Positions 34,785-44,203 of a DNA stretch of 64,000 bases are shown here, in pieces (the stretch's first letter is position 1; the number at the start of each line of letters is the position of its first letter). A program made the position numbers and the translations under genes. The stretch covers positions 248,001 to 312,000 of the forward strand of contig NZ_JACOOZ010000003.1 in the NCBI RefSeq assembly GCF_014287775.1, written 5' to 3'. A model generated the notes under the pieces. It searched no databases and had not been told where the DNA came from. It saw only the letters and a program-made list of their open reading frames with translations. The DNA comes from Eubacterium_G segne (lineage in GTDB: Bacteria > Bacillota > Clostridia > Lachnospirales > Lachnospiraceae).

Positions 34785-35120
34785 TGGACTAGATGGGAGT
34801 CGAACCCATGTCCAAAAACCCTTCCATCGTTCTTCTACTATCATAGCTGATTATTTGACATTCCCTCTGACTGACGAAAAACAGCATCCTTCAGTCTTCA
34901 GTAGCTTCATGTTACTCCCACATACTCAAAGCTTTGTATATAGGGTTCCCTACAAGTGTCGATGCCTGAATCTAAGCCGTAGGCCTCTTAGATCAGACAG
35001 CTGCAACTAGGCAGCGTATGCTAAATTATCTTCAGCGTTTAATTTTAATTTGTGATTTGACGCATCACCTGCGGATAGCTTCACCAACTTCCAAATCCCT
35101 GTCGAAACCAGTACTAGCCC
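34785..35120 (-). ncRNA. ssrA: Transfer-messenger RNA
   Basis: About 336 nt. The 5' GGGCTAG and 3' CTAGTCC pair into a 7-bp acceptor stem with one G-U. Just inside are the conserved TGGTTTCGACAGGG and the T-arm GGGTTCGACTCCCATCTAG. The coding part (35007-35063) gives the tag ASNHKLKLNAEDNLAYAA followed by TAG, with the hallmark LAYAA end. It rescues stalled ribosomes with SmpB; smpB is not in the window. The 3' CCA is not encoded, since the discriminator A is followed by CTC. A promoter (35140-35168) and terminator frame it. Confidence 0.95.
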
Positions 35121-35139
35121 TTAATTTAATTGTATGAGT

Positions 35140-35168
35140 ATACTAAACCAAAATATTAAAAATGTCAA
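35140..35168 (-). promoter_or_regulatory. ssrA promoter
   Basis: On the minus strand TTGACA (35163-35168), 17 bp, TAGTAT (35140-35145), about 20 bp ahead of the mature tmRNA 5' end. Confidence 0.65.
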
Positions 35169-35239
35169 TGGCATATTTGCATCTCTTACTACATATAATA
35201 CTTGTGGAAATGTTTCATCCTATACTTTGGAGGTAATAA

Positions 35240-35761
35240 ATGTTTAATTTCAAAAAAATCACACTTTTAAAATTTACCATTTTAGGGATTATATTTACGG
35301 TAATTACCGGAACCTTATTGCATTTTGTATATGACCTGTCTAACGAAAATCCTGTAGTGGGACTTTTTGCCCCAATTAATGAAAGCGTGTGGGAGCATTT
35401 AAAGCTACTTTTTTATCCTGCAACCTTATGGATTATCATAGGTTATAGGAAATTTGGCAAAAACAATTGTAATTACCTTTTTCCTGCCTTTTTAGGAGTG
35501 GTATCGGGACTTATTACAATTCCGGTACTTTTCTACCTTTACACATTTATTCTAAAAAAAGATATTTTAGTTTTGGATATTCTGATTTTCATAATAGGTG
35601 TAATTGTGTGTTTTTCAGTATTCTATTTTGCTCAAAAAAATTATAACTTCTGCTTTATATCAAATAAAAAAGTAATCCTTTTGTGGGAGATTGTGTTTAT
35701 ACTTTTTGTACTTTTTACAGTATACCCACCGGCTCTCCCACTATTTAAGGATTACTCTTAA
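35240..35761 (+). CDS. DUF6512-like membrane protein
   Basis: 173 aa, four to five membrane helices. The segment LLHFVYDLSNENPVVGLFAP, followed by NESVWEHLKLLFYP, is characteristic of a small clostridial family I recall as DUF6512. The buried His, Glu and Trp residues suggest a ligand or metal site, but the function is unknown. Start ATG with GGAGG. It is the only plus-strand gene between 26.4 and 49 kb and converges with the formate/nitrite channel gene; their stops abut. Confidence 0.75.
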   Translation: MFNFKKITLLKFTILGIIFTVITGTLLHFVYDLSNENPVVGLFAPINESVWEHLKLLFYPATLWIIIGYRKFGKNNCNYLFPAFLGVVSGLITIPVLFYLYTFILKKDILVLDILIFIIGVIVCFSVFYFAQKNYNFCFISNKKVILLWEIVFILFVLFTVYPPALPLFKDYS

Positions 35762-36553
35762 TTATTTGTCTTTTCTTGATATAAACCAGTATGCCACACC
35801 TGTCATACATCCGCCTAAGATATTACCTAAAGTTACAGGCAACAGATTTCCTACGAAAAATCTGTACCATGTAAGGGATGATACATCCACACCACAGTTA
35901 CCGTACTTCATGTTGGCAAATATTCCACCACTAATATATCCCATATTTGCAACGCTATGCTCAAAGCCGCAGACTACAAACACAAAAATCGGGAAATAAA
36001 GGGCTGCAATCTTTCCACCTGCTGTTTCTGCCATAAGTGTCATCATAACTGCCACACAAACTAAAACATTACATAAGATACCTCTTGTAAATGCATCGGA
36101 AGACCCAAGGGATGCCTTAGTAACGGCAATGTTAATAACTCTTGTAGTCATGGCATTATCAAAGGATGAATATACATGACCTATGGTTATAATTCCTGTA
36201 ACCAGCATTGAACCTAAAAGGTTTCCAATATAAACTACCACCCAGTTTTTTATCATGGATAAAAAGCTTATCCTTTTGTCTAACAAAGATATAACCAAAA
36301 GGTTGTTACCTGTAAAAAGCTCCGAATTGTTTAACACCACCATGGCAAGTCCTGCCGGGAATACCAGTGCCATAAGCATTCTTGCTATAGAATGGTTGTC
36401 AACGGTTGCAGCTACAATAGATGAAGCTGTTCCTGCCAATGAAATAAACATACCTGCCATAATTGATAAAACAAGCATTCTTCCTATAGGCATATTAACC
36501 TTGTTTATGCCACTTTCTGAGTATTTTATAGTCGCATCTTTTGCTGTAATCAT
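35762..36553 (-). CDS. Formate/nitrite transporter family channel
   Basis: 263 aa, six membrane helices. Seen: a MIAGMFISLAGTASSIVAA-like first helix, the L2 loop GNNLL in SELFTGNNLLVISL, WVVVYIGNLLGSM, RGILCNVLVCVAVMM and CGFEHSVANMGYI with the central His of FNT channels, then GNLLPVTLGNILGG. FNT proteins pass formate, nitrite or related monovalent anions. In a fermenting clostridium formate export is plausible; no pfl or nitrite gene is adjacent to settle it. Start ATG with AGGAGG. Confidence 0.93.
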   Translation of the reverse strand: MITAKDATIKYSESGINKVNMPIGRMLVLSIMAGMFISLAGTASSIVAATVDNHSIARMLMALVFPAGLAMVVLNNSELFTGNNLLVISLLDKRISFLSMIKNWVVVYIGNLLGSMLVTGIITIGHVYSSFDNAMTTRVINIAVTKASLGSSDAFTRGILCNVLVCVAVMMTLMAETAGGKIAALYFPIFVFVVCGFEHSVANMGYISGGIFANMKYGNCGVDVSSLTWYRFFVGNLLPVTLGNILGGCMTGVAYWFISRKDK

Positions 36554-36641
36554 AATTTCCTCCTGATGTTCATTAATAAATAATATTGCCGAACCTTTTT
36601 CATTTTAATTGACCACAGCATATTATATATTTTATATAAGA

Positions 36642-38102
36642 TTAATTCAATTGTTTCTGGTCCCTTTTTTGCACTTTTTTAAGAGTAATATAGAAAATCA
36701 CCCCATTATCAGTATTTTCAAAACCATACTCTGCATTATGCAGCTTTGCAATGCTTTTTACTAAGTACAATCCCAGTCCGCTTCCCTTTTGTCCATTTAA
36801 AGTTTCATTTGCATCTCCACTATAGAAAATATCCCATATTTTGTCTTTATATGATTCATCTATATGTTTTCCCATATTTTCCACTTCAACACGAACTGTT
36901 TCATTTAAGTCTAAAACCCTTACCGTAACCTGTGATTTTTCATCACTATGTTTTATTGCATTAGATACATAATTTGATACTGCCTGCTTTAAAAGTTTTC
37001 CATTTATTTGTGCATAAGTATCAATATCGTATTCTTCTCTCAAAACAATATGATTTGAGTCAAACAGCTTTTTATATTCACCGCATATTTTCCTTACCAC
37101 ATCACTGACATTTTCATTTTCCACTGTGAGATTTTCATTTTCATATTGAACTGAAAAAATAGAAATCATGTCATTTATCATCTGGGACATATTTTCTGTC
37201 TCCTCAATAATTGACTTACAATATTCTTCTCTTTTCTCTTCATCATTTAAATACTGTATCATCTCCACCTGAGTAGAAATAATGGCAAGAGGTGTTTTCA
37301 TTTCGTGGGAAACATTGTTTACAAACTGCTTCTGAATATTTTCCGCCTGCTCTTTTCTAGCAATTTCCTCCTCAAGAATTTCTATCTGATTTCGTATCTG
37401 AATAACCATAGTATTAATACTCTCTGCCAAGCCCGAAAGTTCCTTAAATTCCTGATTTTCATCTATTTTTACATTGTAACCGTTTTTAACAGCCAGTCTT
37501 GTATTTAGTTCAATCTGCTTTATCGGTTTACTAATACGGTTAGCAATAATCATTGATACAATCATTCCTATTGCAGCGGCAATTAAAACTACAATGGTAA
37601 AGAATATTGCATAATATGAAAAGAGTATATTCTTTGTTGTTTTTATTTCATATATGTAGACATAATATTTATGGTTTCCCTGTTTTATTATGCCTCTTCC
37701 TTTTATACGTCTTTTGCAATTAACAGTTTTAAATTCATCTTCATCAAATCTGTTAACCTTATCAATAATTCCCCCTTTAATTTTTGCCTTTGCACTTCTT
37801 CCATCTATTACTGCGCCTTTTCCCTTACCGTTAGCTGATACATAAATCTGCCTGAAATTTTCATCTGCAATAACAAATCTAAGTTTTTGCTCCTCAAAAT
37901 TTACGATTTTAGAATCTCCATCTTTTAGTTTTTCTAAATCCTTCTCATGCAATCTGTTAAATGCCTGATTCATCAGTTTCATTTTGCTGTGATAGTAATA
38001 TCCCTGTGCTCCTGATAAAAACAGAATCAAAAGCACACTTAAAACCACCACAAGCATCATTCCCTGAAACAGTACCATTTTCCCCTTAATTGATTTAATC
38101 AT
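36642..38102 (-). CDS. Sensor histidine kinase (second system)
   Basis: 486 aa. Membrane helices at about 10-30 and 172-197 flank a basic extracytoplasmic region rich in Lys/Gly. HAMP follows, then HisKA with NNVSHEMKTPLAII, and HATPase with NYVSNAIKHSD and GSGLGLYLVKSIA. It partners the regulator directly upstream (one-base stop/start overlap). It belongs to a trxB-regulator-kinase run. The stimulus is unknown; linkage to trxB hints at redox or envelope stress (inference). Confidence 0.93.
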   Translation of the reverse strand: MIKSIKGKMVLFQGMMLVVVLSVLLILFLSGAQGYYYHSKMKLMNQAFNRLHEKDLEKLKDGDSKIVNFEEQKLRFVIADENFRQIYVSANGKGKGAVIDGRSAKAKIKGGIIDKVNRFDEDEFKTVNCKRRIKGRGIIKQGNHKYYVYIYEIKTTKNILFSYYAIFFTIVVLIAAAIGMIVSMIIANRISKPIKQIELNTRLAVKNGYNVKIDENQEFKELSGLAESINTMVIQIRNQIEILEEEIARKEQAENIQKQFVNNVSHEMKTPLAIISTQVEMIQYLNDEEKREEYCKSIIEETENMSQMINDMISIFSVQYENENLTVENENVSDVVRKICGEYKKLFDSNHIVLREEYDIDTYAQINGKLLKQAVSNYVSNAIKHSDEKSQVTVRVLDLNETVRVEVENMGKHIDESYKDKIWDIFYSGDANETLNGQKGSGLGLYLVKSIAKLHNAEYGFENTDNGVIFYITLKKVQKRDQKQLN

Positions 38103-38785
38103 TATTCCACCTCAAATATATATCCAACACCATAAATTGATTTTATATAACTTTGGCAATCGCCTAATTTTATTCTAATCTGCTTAATTATTGTATCAAC
38201 GGTTCTATAGGTGCCATCGTATTCTTCACCCCAGACCGCATTTAAAATCTGTTCTCTTGTTAAAGTAACTTTTTGATTCTTAAGCATAAAACGCAAAACA
38301 TCAAACTCCTTAGGAGTTGTTACAAAATACTTACCATTTACATATGCCTTTCTTGCAGCACAATCTAACTTAATGGCTCCTGCCTCTAATTCATCCACTA
38401 TTGTTTCAGGTTTCGTTACTCTTTTTAATACAGCCTCGATTCTTGCTTTTAATAAAACCAGCATGAAAGGCTTTTTGATGTAATCATCAACACCGTTTCC
38501 AAAACTTTTTATCTGTTCATAATCTCCTGATTTGGCAGTCATCATTATAACCGGAACTTCAGACAATTCACGTATTTTCTTTAACACATATTGTCCGTCA
38601 AATACAGGTAGCATTATATCCAATAACACTAAATCAATTTTCTTAATGTTTTCTTCAAAAACTTTTATTGCACATTCTCCGTCTTTTGCCTCTAATATTT
38701 CGTAATCATAAATTTTTAGGAAATCCGCAACTGTCATTCTTAATTTGTCTTCATCCTCAACAATTAATATTGTTTTCTTATCCAT
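38102..38785 (-). CDS. OmpR/PhoB-family response regulator (second system)
   Basis: 227 aa. Receiver domain with ILIVEDEDKL and phospho-acceptor Asp56 in LVLLDIMLPVFDG, the Lys in YIKKPFM, and a C-terminal winged helix (TTPKEFDVLRFMLKN, then DTIIKQIRIKLGD, IYGVGYIFE). It lies 9 bp downstream of trxB and overlaps the kinase start, so all three are likely one transcript. Confidence 0.95.
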   Translation of the reverse strand: MDKKTILIVEDEDKLRMTVADFLKIYDYEILEAKDGECAIKVFEENIKKIDLVLLDIMLPVFDGQYVLKKIRELSEVPVIMMTAKSGDYEQIKSFGNGVDDYIKKPFMLVLLKARIEAVLKRVTKPETIVDELEAGAIKLDCAARKAYVNGKYFVTTPKEFDVLRFMLKNQKVTLTREQILNAVWGEEYDGTYRTVDTIIKQIRIKLGDCQSYIKSIYGVGYIFEVE

Positions 38786-38794
38786 CTCGTACTC

Positions 38795-39709
38795 CTATTG
38801 ATTTATTTTATTAATATATGAACAGGCAGCTAAAGCCGCAACAGCTCCATCTGATGCTGCTGTTGTAAGCTGTCTTACCTGTTTTGTTCTGCAATCTCCT
38901 GCCACAAATACGCCTTCCGTATTTGTAGTACATGTTTCATCCGCCTTTATATAACCTTTACCATCTAATTCTACCATATCTGAAAATTTTTCATTGTCAG
39001 GCATTTGTCCAATTGCTATAAACGCTCCCTGAACCTTTATTTCAGATAATGTATTCTTTTTAACATTTAATATTTCCAGTCCTTCTACTGATTGCTCTCC
39101 TTTTATTGACTTTACAACACTGTCAAAAACAAATTTCACATTGCCTTTTTCTTTTAAAATATCTGTCAGTCCCTTTTCCCCCCTAAATTCATTTCGTCTA
39201 TGAACAACATAGACCAAATTACAATAATCAGACAAAAACAATGCATCCTCTAATGCCGTGTTTCCTCCACCTACAACTGCCACATCTTTTCCTCTGAAAA
39301 ATGCCCCGTCACAGGTTGCACAATAAGAAACACCTGCACCGGTTAGTTTATCTTCGTTATTAACTTCTAAGGGTCTGTTTTTAGCCCCGGTAGCTATAAT
39401 CACGGTTTTTCCCTGATACTTAGTCTTATTAGTTACCACTACTTTATAACCGGAATTATTCTGAATTTTAATAACTTCTTCAAACTTAAATTCAGCGCCT
39501 AATTCTCTTGTCTGATTATAAAGATTATTTGCAAAAATAAATCCGGACACCTTTGATATTCCCGGATAATTTTCAACCTCCGGAGTATTTATTATTTGTC
39601 CGCCATAATTTTTTTCCTCAATTATTAAAACTGTTTTCCCGGCACGTCTTGCATATATTCCTGCCGTCATTCCGGCAGTACCTGCGCCAATTACAATAAC
39701 ATCATACAT
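38795..39709 (-). CDS. trxB: Thioredoxin reductase
   Basis: 304 aa, typical low-Mr bacterial form. It reduces thioredoxin with NADPH through FAD. Seen: FAD motif IGAGTAGMTAGIYARRAG, redox Cys130-Cys133 in SYCATCDG, the nucleotide motif VVGGGNTALEDALFLS and VFVAGDCRTKQVRQLTTAASDG at the C-terminus. Its substrate trxA is encoded next upstream but ends in its own terminator. trxB is followed at 9 bp by a response regulator gene. Confidence 0.96.
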   Translation of the reverse strand: MYDVIVIGAGTAGMTAGIYARRAGKTVLIIEEKNYGGQIINTPEVENYPGISKVSGFIFANNLYNQTRELGAEFKFEEVIKIQNNSGYKVVVTNKTKYQGKTVIIATGAKNRPLEVNNEDKLTGAGVSYCATCDGAFFRGKDVAVVGGGNTALEDALFLSDYCNLVYVVHRRNEFRGEKGLTDILKEKGNVKFVFDSVVKSIKGEQSVEGLEILNVKKNTLSEIKVQGAFIAIGQMPDNEKFSDMVELDGKGYIKADETCTTNTEGVFVAGDCRTKQVRQLTTAASDGAVAALAACSYINKINQ

Positions 39710-39800
39710 AATCCTGTCCTTAATCTAGAAATTTTATCAAATAACTTTGATATAAAAAAGTCGTTTCCCACGAAATTCATTACACCATAAATTTTATCAT

Positions 39801-39845
39801 AAAAAAACGGATGTGTATATTATTCTATATATACCCATCCGTTTT
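39801..39845 (-). terminator. trxA terminator
   Basis: On the minus strand AAAACGGATG...GTATAT pairs with ATATAC...CATCCGTTTT, followed by more T. It lies 10 nt past the trxA stop. Confidence 0.85.
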
Positions 39846-39854
39846 AAACTATAA

Positions 39855-40166
39855 TTATTTATTAATAAGTTCTAATAACTCTTCCTTAGATATGAGTCCA
39901 ATAGATTTCTGTGCTTCCTCACCATTTTCAAATACTATTAATGTTGGAATTGACATTACATTATATCTCAAAGCAATTTCCGGCTGTGTGTCAACGTTGA
40001 GTTTGCCTATGATTATATCATCTCTCTCTTCTGCAACTTCGTCAACAATTGGTCCCATCATCTGACATGGTCCGCACCATTCTGCCCAAAAATCTACTAA
40101 AACAGGCTTATCTGCCTTTAAAACTGTCTGCTCAAAATTATCCTTTGTTATTTCAACTACTGCCAT
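39855..40166 (-). CDS. trxA: Thioredoxin
   Basis: 103 aa, standard size. Redox-active Cys31 and Cys34 in FWAEWCGPCQMMGP, cis-Pro in VMSIPTLIVF, and a C-terminal helix ending ELLELINK. It is a general cytosolic disulfide reductant, recycled by the TrxB encoded downstream. Start ATG with AAAGGAG. Confidence 0.97.
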   Translation of the reverse strand: MAVVEITKDNFEQTVLKADKPVLVDFWAEWCGPCQMMGPIVDEVAEERDDIIIGKLNVDTQPEIALRYNVMSIPTLIVFENGEEAQKSIGLISKEELLELINK

Positions 40167-40237
40167 AATGTATCTCCTTTCGTCTCATCACTTTTAGTAT
40201 ATCCACTTTTTTTAATACAATTTATCCCTAATATATT

Positions 40238-42859
40238 TTACTTTTCATTCCTTCCCTTATATAATACCATTTTATACAGCTGTATTAAAGCTGTTGGTGC
40301 AAAAGCCAGTGCAATGGCAAATACCAGATTTCTTACTCCTATATTTGCAATATCAAACAAGCCACTAAGAGGTGTTATAACAATAACTCCACCAATAAAG
40401 ATAAGTCCTGCCACAAATGCCATTACGCTAAACTTATTTGACAATAATTTTATCTTTGATATTGGTTTATCATTTCTGCAATTAAAGCAGTGGAACAATC
40501 TTGCTATGGTTAATGTTAAAAATGCCATTGTTGTGGCAAATCCACTACTTACATTTAAACCTATATAATAAGAAATCACTGTTGCAATTGCAACTAAACC
40601 ACCTTGAATCAGGATTTTTTGTATAAAATCTTTTGTTAAAAGCCCCTCTTTATGATTTCTAGGAGGCATTCTAAGCAATGATTTATCTGACGGTTCCATT
40701 CCAATGGCAATTGCCGGAAGGGAATCTGTCAGCAAGTTCATAAACAAAAGGTGTACCGGCGTAAATGGTGCCGGAAGCCCTAATAAAACTGTATAAAGAA
40801 CAGTAAGGATTCCTGCCATGTTACCGGATAAAAGAAATATAATGGCATTTTTAATGTTTCTAAATACATTTCTTCCATTAGAAACTGCCTTAATAATAGT
40901 TGCAAAATTATCATCTGCCAAAATCATGGTTGCAGCATCTTTAGAAACCTCTGTCCCTGTTATTCCCATGGCTATGCCTACATCCGCCTTTTTAAGTGCC
41001 GGTGCGTCATTTACCCCATCACCGGTCATAGCTGTAATATGTCCTCTGTTTTGCCATGCCTTAACTATTCTTATTTTATTTTCCGGAGAAACTCTGGCAT
41101 ACACCGAAATATTTTCAACGTTTTCATTAAGCCACTCATCATCTTTTTTATCCAGCATAAGACCTGTAATAGCCATATCCCCTTCCCGGTATATTCCTGC
41201 TTCCTTAGCAATGGCTACAGCTGTCGTTTTGTGGTCTCCTGTAATCATGACTGTTTTTATGCCTGCACTTTTAGCATCCATAACCGCAGGAATCGTTTCC
41301 TCCCTGAGAGGATCTGCCATAGCAACTAATCCAATAAATGTATAGTCACATTCCTCCTCTAATCCTAACTTATGGTTAGTTTCCTTGTATGCAAAAGCAA
41401 GAACCCTTAGTCCATTTTCTGAAAACTTTTCGTATGCCTTAACAATTTGCTCCTTCTCGTTAATTGTCATATCAACCACTTTATTTTCATGTTTTACCCG
41501 GATACATTTTTCTATAAGTAAGTCCGGTGCCCCTTTAGTAAGAATGGTCTCCCTTCCATGCAGCTTACATTTGACACTCATCATTTTTCTGTCTGAATCA
41601 AAAGGAATTTCCCCCATTCTGTTAATCCATTTTCTAATGAAATCTGTATCCAGCTTCTTCTGCTGATTTAAATTAACGTTATCTGCCATTTCCATTAATG
41701 AGTACTCAGTAGGATCACCAATGTATTTCCCATTAGACAAAATAGCATCATTGGCAATAACAGCATCATATATAAGATATCTGTGTACATCCTTAGTTAA
41801 ATCAATTTCTTCCGGCTTTATATTCCTTCCAGCTGTGAAAATTTCTTTTACAGTCATTTTGTTTTTAGTAAGGGTTCCTGTTTTATCTGAACATACAACA
41901 GAAACACATCCAAGGCTTTCCACTGCTTTTAAATCCTTTATTATGGCATTTTCCCTTGCCATTTTACTTGTTCCAATTGCCTGAACAATGGTAACTATAG
42001 ACCCTAATGCCTCAGGTATTGCAGCCACAGCCAGTGCCACCGCAAACATCAGTGCATCCAGCGGATTAGTTCCACGGTACAAATATAATGCAAACACAAT
42101 GGCACTTATAATCATAATGGCAATGGCAAGGCCTTTACTAAATTTATCAAGATTTTGCTGTAATGGTGTTTTATTGTCCCCTACGGCATTTATCATTCCT
42201 GCTATTTTTCCTAGTTCCGTATCCATTCCCACAGCAGTAACTACCATTTCTCCACGTCCATAAACTACTAAGCTTCCGGTATATACCATATTTTTTCTGT
42301 CAGCCAATGCCACTTCTTCGTTAATAATTCTATTGTTCTTTTCTACCTCTGAGGCTTCCCCTGTAAGAGAACTTTCATTAACCTTTAATGAATAACTTTC
42401 CAAAATCCTGCCATCTGCCCCAATGACGTCTCCGGCTTCCACCAAAATCACATCTCCCACAACGATTTCCGAAGATTTAATTTCAAGTTTTTGTCCGTCT
42501 CTTTTCACCTTAACCATTGGGGATGATAGCTCCTTAAGGCTTTCCAATGATTTCTCGGCTTTTACATATTGTACAGTACCTAATATAGCATTCATAATAA
42601 GAACAACTATTATAACAATTGTACTTTCAACGCTTCCTGAAACAGCTGAAATAATAGCTGCAACTACCAATATGGCTACTAACAAATCAGCAAATTGTTC
42701 CACAAAAATTCTAAATATGCTTTTCTTATGTGCCTCCTCTAAAATGTTTTCTCCATATTTTTCTTTTCTGCTTTCCACATCTTTACCAGCCAGTCCCTGT
42801 TGAGAAACTCCTAATTCCTTTAGAACTTCTTCTTTTCCCATTCTCCAAAACTCTTTCAT
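40238..42859 (-). CDS. P-type cation-transporting ATPase (P2A-like), probable Mn2+ or Ca2+ exporter
   Basis: 873 aa. N-terminal cation-ATPase domain, TM1-2 (about 55-95), actuator with SLTGEASEVEK (TGEA 166-169), TM4 with IPEALGSIVTIV (282-293), phosphorylated Asp325 in CSDKTGTLT, KGAPDLL in the nucleotide domain, ITGDHKTTA, TGDGVNDAPALKKADVGIAMG, then six C-terminal helices. The TM4 PEALG differs from the PEGLP of well-studied SERCA pumps. The leader contains a yybP-ykoY-type riboswitch, a Mn2+ sensor that controls Mn2+ exporters such as Lactococcus YoaB, so manganese efflux is the best inference; calcium remains possible. Start ATG with GAGGAGG. Confidence 0.92.
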   Translation of the reverse strand: MKEFWRMGKEEVLKELGVSQQGLAGKDVESRKEKYGENILEEAHKKSIFRIFVEQFADLLVAILVVAAIISAVSGSVESTIVIIVVLIMNAILGTVQYVKAEKSLESLKELSSPMVKVKRDGQKLEIKSSEIVVGDVILVEAGDVIGADGRILESYSLKVNESSLTGEASEVEKNNRIINEEVALADRKNMVYTGSLVVYGRGEMVVTAVGMDTELGKIAGMINAVGDNKTPLQQNLDKFSKGLAIAIMIISAIVFALYLYRGTNPLDALMFAVALAVAAIPEALGSIVTIVQAIGTSKMARENAIIKDLKAVESLGCVSVVCSDKTGTLTKNKMTVKEIFTAGRNIKPEEIDLTKDVHRYLIYDAVIANDAILSNGKYIGDPTEYSLMEMADNVNLNQQKKLDTDFIRKWINRMGEIPFDSDRKMMSVKCKLHGRETILTKGAPDLLIEKCIRVKHENKVVDMTINEKEQIVKAYEKFSENGLRVLAFAYKETNHKLGLEEECDYTFIGLVAMADPLREETIPAVMDAKSAGIKTVMITGDHKTTAVAIAKEAGIYREGDMAITGLMLDKKDDEWLNENVENISVYARVSPENKIRIVKAWQNRGHITAMTGDGVNDAPALKKADVGIAMGITGTEVSKDAATMILADDNFATIIKAVSNGRNVFRNIKNAIIFLLSGNMAGILTVLYTVLLGLPAPFTPVHLLFMNLLTDSLPAIAIGMEPSDKSLLRMPPRNHKEGLLTKDFIQKILIQGGLVAIATVISYYIGLNVSSGFATTMAFLTLTIARLFHCFNCRNDKPISKIKLLSNKFSVMAFVAGLIFIGGVIVITPLSGLFDIANIGVRNLVFAIALAFAPTALIQLYKMVLYKGRNEK

Positions 42860-42894
42860 ATAGACCTCCTCAAATACTTAATAAGTATTTTTAT

Positions 42895-42955
42895 GCGAAA
42901 AAAGAACGAGACCTTTATCGCACAAAAATAACGGCGATAAAAGTCTCGTTCTTTT
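42895..42955 (-). terminator. Regulated terminator of the riboswitch
   Basis: On the minus strand AAAAGAACGAGACTTTTATCGC (42934-42955, given by position) pairs with the complementary arm at 42900-42921, about 20 bp, followed by TTTTTT. It stands only about 40 nt before the ATPase start codon. Its first two bases overlap the 3' P1 strand of the aptamer, so aptamer and terminator should compete. Confidence 0.85.
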
Positions 42956-43048
42956 AGAATGTTCTAACTGCACTTCCCGGTTTTAAAAAAACGTGATGAC
43001 GACAAGTGCACCAACTTACGTTGTGAACTACTCCCTAATATCTTCTAA
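42954..43048 (-). promoter_or_regulatory. yybP-ykoY (Mn2+) riboswitch aptamer
   Basis: On the minus strand, in order: P1 strand TTAGAA (43043-43048), the conserved GGGAGTAG (43028-43035), and a CAAC-GTAA-GTTG hairpin. Then TGCACTT pairs with AAGTGCA, enclosing the conserved GTCGTCATCACG loop and an ACCGG on the 3' side. The P1 partner TTCTAA (42954-42959) closes it. This order matches the Lactococcus yybP-ykoY aptamer as I remember it (GGGGAGUAGC, GUCGUCA, ACCGG). Mn2+ binding is expected to favour expression of the downstream P-type ATPase. Confidence 0.85.
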
Positions 43049-43107
43049 TAGACTAACACATATATTAACCTTATGCAAGTATAACACAATTTTATTTTTT
43101 TCAGATA

Positions 43108-44004
43108 TTATTTATGAAACTCTATTCCATAAGATATATTTTTTTCATTATTAGCTGATAATTTGCACTCTCCAGCCTTGTCCTTTAATTCTCCGGTAAA
43201 GCCATCGTTATCTGTTCTGCCATACCACGGCTCAATACAAACAAAATCAGCCTCTCCCTTTGACCATATACCTACATATGGAAAACCTGCACAATAAAGT
43301 GAAATAAATGGTGTTCTGTCAGGTTTTAATATCCTCACCGTATGTAACTGACTGTTTTCAAAAATCAGTGCATCCTTATCAAACATATTTCTTGCAATAT
43401 GACATGCATTTTTGTTTAATACAAGAGGATGTGATTCATCCGGATATGCTAAACCATTGCTTTGATTTATAAGAATGTAATGGGCAAATGCCTTTTCAGG
43501 AAATTCCAGATAATAATCCTCTCTGCTACATCTGTTATCTCTTGGAATGGCAAATCCCGGGTGTCCTCCAATAGAATAATACATATCATCGGTGCCATTA
43601 TTCTTAACTTCCCATTCCACCTCTACCATTCTTGGATTGTCTGCTGAAAATCTGTGAGTAACTGTTAATTCAAAATCAAATGGATAGATTTTAAGACTTT
43701 CTTCATCAGCCTTTAAACAATGGGAAATACTGTTTTCTGTTTCAGCTACAAGTTCAAATTTCCTATCCCTTGCAAATCCATGCTGTGTTTTCATCTCGTA
43801 TTCTTTTCCATTATATCTATAAACTCCATTATTTACCTTTCCTACAAAAGGAAATAAAATTGGTGCATGTCTGTTCCATACGTCAGGATTTGCACACCAT
43901 ATACGCTCCTCATTATTTTCCTTGTCATACACACTTACAAGTTCTGCCCCTTTATCTTCTATAGTTACTTTTAAATAGTCATTTTCAATTATGTGTTCTG
44001 CCAT
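43108..44004 (-). CDS. Aldose 1-epimerase family protein
   Basis: 298 aa from the ATG at 44004, which has GAGAGG before it; an in-frame ATG six codons earlier lacks one. Seen: the substrate-binding Arg region in RIWCANPDVWNRHAPILFPFVG, the catalytic-type His in YSIGGHPGFAIP, and late CIEPWYGRTDN with the catalytic Glu. It resembles the GalM-like subgroup acting on sugars in general, so the substrate is not assigned. It stands between the riboswitch leader and an aminotransferase terminator. Confidence 0.88.
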   Translation of the reverse strand: MAEHIIENDYLKVTIEDKGAELVSVYDKENNEERIWCANPDVWNRHAPILFPFVGKVNNGVYRYNGKEYEMKTQHGFARDRKFELVAETENSISHCLKADEESLKIYPFDFELTVTHRFSADNPRMVEVEWEVKNNGTDDMYYSIGGHPGFAIPRDNRCSREDYYLEFPEKAFAHYILINQSNGLAYPDESHPLVLNKNACHIARNMFDKDALIFENSQLHTVRILKPDRTPFISLYCAGFPYVGIWSKGEADFVCIEPWYGRTDNDGFTGELKDKAGECKLSANNEKNISYGIEFHK

Positions 44005-44148
44005 TTTAAAACCTCTCTTCATAGTATTTACGTTATAATCTGTTCATATTATACAATAATATAATAAAAATTTTAACCCAAATTTAATTATTTATTTGCA
44101 TTTGTTATAGGGAAATTTATTTTTATGCATTTTCTAAAGAAAACAAAA

Positions 44149-44183
44149 AGCCATATCTGCACTAAAATACAGTTATGGCTCTT
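44149..44183 (-). terminator. Terminator of the aminotransferase gene
   Basis: On the minus strand AGCCATAACTG pairs imperfectly with CAGATATGGCT, followed by TTTTTGTTTTC, about 20 nt past the stop. Confidence 0.7.
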
Positions 44184-44203
44184 CTATATATTTTATAATT
44201 AAT

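Noticed and set aside
34785..34860. tRNA-like T-arm on the minus strand
   Set aside because: It is the 3' part of tmRNA; no anticodon arm is present.
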